From the NCBI RefSeq assembly GCF_003434305.1, contig NZ_QKKX01000015.1, positions 62,001-126,000 on the forward strand: 64,000 nucleotides of DNA, read 5' to 3'. The notes under the pieces are model-generated. The model saw nothing but the letters and a program-made list of their open reading frames with translations, made no database searches and was not told the DNA's origin. Below, piece by piece: positions 60,743 to 64,000 of this stretch (position 1 is the first letter of the stretch; every line of letters starts with the position of its first letter). A program made the translations under genes and the position numbers. The stretch comes from Micromonospora sp. MW-13. GTDB taxonomy: Bacteria; Actinomycetota; Actinomycetes; Mycobacteriales; Micromonosporaceae.

Positions 60743-63261
60743 TCGACATCCCCGAACTGGCCCTGGTGGCGCTGGTCGGCGTCTCCGGTTCCGGCAAGTC
60801 CACCTTCGCCCGACGGCACTTCGCCCCGAGTCAGGTGCTCTCCTCCGACACGTTCCGGGCGCTGGTCGCCGACGACGAGAACGACCAGTCGGCGTCGGCG
60901 GACGCGTTCGACGCGCTGCACCACGTCGCCGGGATCCGGCTGCGGCGCGGCCGGCTCACCGTCGTGGACGCCACCAACCTCCAGCCACACGCCCGCGCCG
61001 GGCTGGTCCGGGTGGCCCGGGAGCACGACGTGCTGCCGGTGGCGATCGTGCTGGACGTGCCGGAGGCGCTGGCCTGGGAGCGCACGGAGGCCCGCGCCGA
61101 CCGCACCTTCGGCCGGCCGGTGCTGGCCCGGATGCAGCGGGACCTGCGCCGGTCGTACGGGCAGCTCGCCCGGGAGGGGTTCCGCAAGGTGCACGTGCTG
61201 CGCGGCGTCGAGGAGATCGACGCGGCGGAGATCCGGTACGAGAAGCTGTTCAACGACCGGCGGGAGCTGACCGGGCCGTTCGACATCGTCGGCGACATCC
61301 ACGGCTGCCGCGAGGAGTTGGAGGCGCTGCTGCTCCGGCTGGGCTACGGCCTGCGCCGCGACGACGCGGGCCGCCCGGTGGACGCGGTGCCCCCGGCTGG
61401 TCGTACCGCGGTCTTCGTGGGTGACCTGGTGGACCGCGGCCCGGACTCCCCCGGGGTGCTCCGCCTGGTGATGGGCATGGTGGCGGCCGGGCACGCGATC
61501 TGCGTGCCCGGCAACCACGAGCAGAAGCTGCTGCGCAAGCTGCGCGGCCGGGACGTGCGGCTCACCCACGGCCTGGCCGAGACGATGGCCCAACTGGAGG
61601 CGGAACCGGCGGAGTTCGTCGCGGAGGTCGCGGCGTTCGTCGACGGCCTGGTCAGCCACTTCGTGCTCGACGGCGGACGGCTGGTGGTGGCGCACGCCGG
61701 GCTCAAGGAGGAGTACCAGGGTCGGGCGTCGGGCCGGGTCCGGTCGTTCGCGCTGTACGGGGAGACCACCGGCGAGACCGACGAGTACGGCATGCCGGTG
61801 CGCTACCCGTGGGCGCGCGACTACCGGGGCTCGGCCATGGTCGTGTACGGGCACACGCCCGCCCTGGAGCCGGAGTGGGTGAACAACACCGTCTGCGTCG
61901 ACACCGGCTGCGTCTTCGGCGGGAAGCTGACCGCGCTGCGGTACCCGGAGCGGGAACTGGTCTCCGTCGGTGCCGTGAAGGAGTGGTACGCCCCGGTCCG
62001 GCCGCTGGTCACGCCGGCCCCGGCCCGCCCGGACGCGGTGCTGGACCTGCGCGACGTCGCCGGTCGCCGGCACGTCGAGCACCCGTACGGGACGCTGACC
62101 GTGCCGGCGGAGAACGCCGCCGCCGCGCTGGAGGTGATGAGCCGGTTCGCGGTCGACCCGCGCTGGCTGACCTGGCTGCCGCCGACGATGGCGCCGTGCT
62201 CGACGTCGACCGTCGACGGGTTCCTGGAGCACCCGGCGCAGGCGTTCGCCGACTACCGGGCGGCCGGCGTCGAGCGGGTGGTCTGCGAGGAGAAGCACAT
62301 GGGCTCGCGGGCCGTGGTGCTGGTCTGCCGCGACCCCGACGGCGGCCCGTTCGGGCCGGGCGGCGGCGTGGTGCACACCCGCACCGGCCGGCCGTTCTTC
62401 GGCCCGCCGCTGGACGACGAGCTGCTGGACCGGGTCCGGGCGGCGGTGACCGCGGCGGGACTGTGGGCGGAGTTGGACACCGACTGGCTGTTGCTGGACT
62501 GCGAGCTGCTGCCCTGGTCGGCGAAGGCGGGCGGGTTGATCCGCGAGCAGTACGCGAGCGTGGGCGCGGCCGGCCGGGCCGCCCTGCCGGCGGTGCTGGC
62601 CACCCTGGACGAGGCGGCCGGCCGGGGCCTGCCGGTCGGGGAGCTGCGGGAACGGATGGCCGCCCGCTCCGCGGAGGTCGAGGCGTACTCGGCGTCCTAC
62701 CGGGCGTACGTGGCGCCGACCGACGGGCTGCGCGGGGTGACCCTCGCCCCGTTCGTGGTGCTCGCCTCCGCCGGTGCCAGCCACGCCGACCGGGACCACG
62801 GCTGGCACCTCGACCTGGCCGACCGGCTGTGCGCCGCCGACCCGGGGTTCTTCACCCCCACCCGGCGGCGGGTCGTCGACCTGGCCGACGCCTCGGCCGA
62901 GGCCGACGCCACCGACTGGTGGCTGGCGCTGACCGCCGGCGGCGGGGAGGGCATGGTGGTCAAGCCGTACGCCGGGCCGGCCGCCCGGTCGTCGCGGGGG
63001 TCGCTGCTCCAGCCGGGGATCAAGTGCCGGGGCCGGGAGTATCTGCGGATCATCTACGGCCCCGGGTACACCGGGCCCGAGCAGCTCACCGCGCTACGCC
63101 GGCGGTCACTGGGCCGCAAGCGGGGGCTGGCCCTGCGGGAGCACGCCCTCGGGCTGGCCGCCCTGGACGCGCTGGCGGCGGGCGCCCCGCTGTGGCGCCG
63201 CCACGAGCTGGTCTTCGCCGTCCTGGCCTGCGAGTCCGAGCCGGTCGACCCCCGCCTGTGA
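60739..63261 (+). CDS. pnkp: Polynucleotide kinase-phosphatase-ligase (Pnkp)
   Basis: 840 residues from ATG 60739. The three modules of bacterial Pnkp are in order. First is an N-terminal 5'-kinase with Walker A GVSGSGKST (residues 14-22). Second, from about residue 180, is a metallophosphatase with DIVGDIHGC, GDLVDRGPDS, GNHEQK and VYGHTPA. Third is a C-terminal adenylyltransferase with the lysine motif VVCEEKHMGSRAVV (near residue 515) and VVKPYAG late. With Hen1 it repairs ribotoxin-cut RNA: Pnkp heals the ends, Hen1 adds the 2'-O-methyl mark, then ligation follows. The pair is tightly coupled. Confidence 0.96.
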   Translation: MIDIPELALVALVGVSGSGKSTFARRHFAPSQVLSSDTFRALVADDENDQSASADAFDALHHVAGIRLRRGRLTVVDATNLQPHARAGLVRVAREHDVLPVAIVLDVPEALAWERTEARADRTFGRPVLARMQRDLRRSYGQLAREGFRKVHVLRGVEEIDAAEIRYEKLFNDRRELTGPFDIVGDIHGCREELEALLLRLGYGLRRDDAGRPVDAVPPAGRTAVFVGDLVDRGPDSPGVLRLVMGMVAAGHAICVPGNHEQKLLRKLRGRDVRLTHGLAETMAQLEAEPAEFVAEVAAFVDGLVSHFVLDGGRLVVAHAGLKEEYQGRASGRVRSFALYGETTGETDEYGMPVRYPWARDYRGSAMVVYGHTPALEPEWVNNTVCVDTGCVFGGKLTALRYPERELVSVGAVKEWYAPVRPLVTPAPARPDAVLDLRDVAGRRHVEHPYGTLTVPAENAAAALEVMSRFAVDPRWLTWLPPTMAPCSTSTVDGFLEHPAQAFADYRAAGVERVVCEEKHMGSRAVVLVCRDPDGGPFGPGGGVVHTRTGRPFFGPPLDDELLDRVRAAVTAAGLWAELDTDWLLLDCELLPWSAKAGGLIREQYASVGAAGRAALPAVLATLDEAAGRGLPVGELRERMAARSAEVEAYSASYRAYVAPTDGLRGVTLAPFVVLASAGASHADRDHGWHLDLADRLCAADPGFFTPTRRRVVDLADASAEADATDWWLALTAGGGEGMVVKPYAGPAARSSRGSLLQPGIKCRGREYLRIIYGPGYTGPEQLTALRRRSLGRKRGLALREHALGLAALDALAAGAPLWRRHELVFAVLACESEPVDPRL

Positions 63262-63331
63262 CGCACCGGCCCGGGTGGACCGGGGCGGTGCGGGCCGGGG
63301 GTGGGACCGGGGTTCGGTAGCCTGTGTGGCC

Positions 63332-64000
63332 GTGGACACAGCAGAGAAGGCACGAGCGGTCGTCGAGACCGTCGCCCTGAACCCGCTCGACCCGAAGGAC
63401 CTGCTCCAGACCTTCGGGCTGCTCGGCGTCTGGGTGATCCTGTTCGCCGAGACGGGCCTGCTCGTCGGCTTCTTCTTCCCGGGCGACTCGCTGCTGTTCC
63501 TGGCCGGCGTCGCCGCGTCGCCCGTGGCGGACGCGATCTTCGGCGACGGCACCCGGCTGTCCCTGGTCGGGCTGCTGATCGGCGGGCCGATCTGCGCGAT
63601 CGTCGGCGCCCAGCTCGGGCACTGGCTCGGCGCGCGGTACGGCCGGCGGATGTTCGAGCGCCCCAACTCCCGCCTCTTCAAGCGGGAGTACGTGGAGAAG
63701 GCGGAGTACTACTTCCAGAAGTTCGGCCCGGCCAAGGCGGTGGTACTGGCCCGGTTCATCCCGATCGTCCGCACGTTCCTCAACCCGGTGGCCGGGGCGC
63801 TCGGCATGCCGGCCAGGCAGTTCCTGCTCTGGAACGTCGTCGGCGCGATCCTCTGGGTGGACGGCATCCTGCTGATCGGCTACCTGCTCGCCGAACAGAT
63901 CTACAACGCGATCGGCGACAAGATCGACCGGTACATCCTGCCGGTGGTCGCGCTGATCATCGTGATCTCGGTGCTGCCGATCTTCTTCGAGTTCCTCCGC
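63332..64000 (+). CDS. DedA-family membrane protein, 3' end cut by window
   Basis: At least 223 residues from GTG 63332; the frame is open to the last base. It is a DedA/VTT-domain integral membrane protein, related to lipid flippases and undecaprenyl-phosphate translocation. Recognised segments are GVWVILFAETGLLVGFFFPGDSLLFLAGVAA (conserved Glu and the FxPGD motif), then GPICAIVGAQLGHWLGARYG, FGPAKAVVLARFIPIVRTFLNPVAGALGMPARQF (the R-F-x-P-x-x-R motif) and two more hydrophobic spans. It is separate from Pnkp, with 70 bases between. Confidence 0.9.
   Translation, partial: MDTAEKARAVVETVALNPLDPKDLLQTFGLLGVWVILFAETGLLVGFFFPGDSLLFLAGVAASPVADAIFGDGTRLSLVGLLIGGPICAIVGAQLGHWLGARYGRRMFERPNSRLFKREYVEKAEYYFQKFGPAKAVVLARFIPIVRTFLNPVAGALGMPARQFLLWNVVGAILWVDGILLIGYLLAEQIYNAIGDKIDRYILPVVALIIVISVLPIFFEFLR

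Overview
The window is a chromosomal segment of a high-G+C actinobacterium. Its make-up points to the family Micromonosporaceae, probably Micromonospora or a close relative. The evidence is roughly 73% G+C coding DNA, tRNA genes without an encoded CCA, a typical 69-residue BldC developmental regulator, DUF3073 and DUF3151 proteins, many secreted or lipoprotein genes, GTG starts, and a purine gene set laid out as in actinomycetes. The genus call is an inference from gene content, not a computed placement.

Layout: 1-2.3 kb holds a polysaccharide deacetylase cut by the window edge, a tRNA-Glu/Asp/Phe cluster and a decayed tyrosine-recombinase remnant, likely the scar of an integrated element. 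2.6-10.6 kb carries small secreted proteins, an SRPBCC protein, a DUF2786 protein, a substrate-binding lipoprotein whose two halves are in reversed order, a beta-oxidation pair, a calcium-motif protein, a methyltransferase and an F420-type oxidoreductase. 10.6-15.3 kb has bldC, a valine/Leu-type dehydrogenase, DUF3073, and a radical-SAM RiPP locus whose precursor ends in several aromatic-x-Asn/His motifs.

Purine genes dominate the minus strand from 15.4 to 49.4 kb: purM-purF, purL-purQ-purS (with comB overlapping the purL end), purB, purD and purA. Together they supply most enzymes from PRPP to AMP. Interleaved are a membrane protein with a giant Gly-Tyr tail, a trypsin-like protease, a TNT-type secreted NAD glycohydrolase with a small partner gene, a divergent fadA2/fabG4-maoC fatty-acid locus with a perfect palindrome between the genes, a TetR/SCP2/acyl-CoA dehydrogenase/CoA-ligase locus, and a tightly coupled four-gene cassette at 34.7-38.6 kb. 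That cassette encodes a Nudix-wHTH regulator, a J-domain/pseudokinase, a VWA protein and a divergent adenylosuccinate-synthetase paralogue.

46.9-48.0 kb contains an AbiEi/DUF559-like gene bracketed by two copies of a long palindromic repeat. 49.5-64 kb has a degenerate DAG-kinase-like protein, an EspI-like MinD/ParA ATPase with a His-Gly tract, a LOG-family protein, class II fructose-bisphosphate aldolase, an LPXTG surface protein, a complete Hen1-Pnkp RNA-repair operon and a DedA protein cut by the right edge.

The best candidates for an undescribed system are the Nudix/J-kinase/VWA/PurA-like cassette, the multi-cyclophane RiPP locus and the circularly permuted binding protein. No CRISPR array, rRNA operon, intact insertion sequence or prophage was seen.
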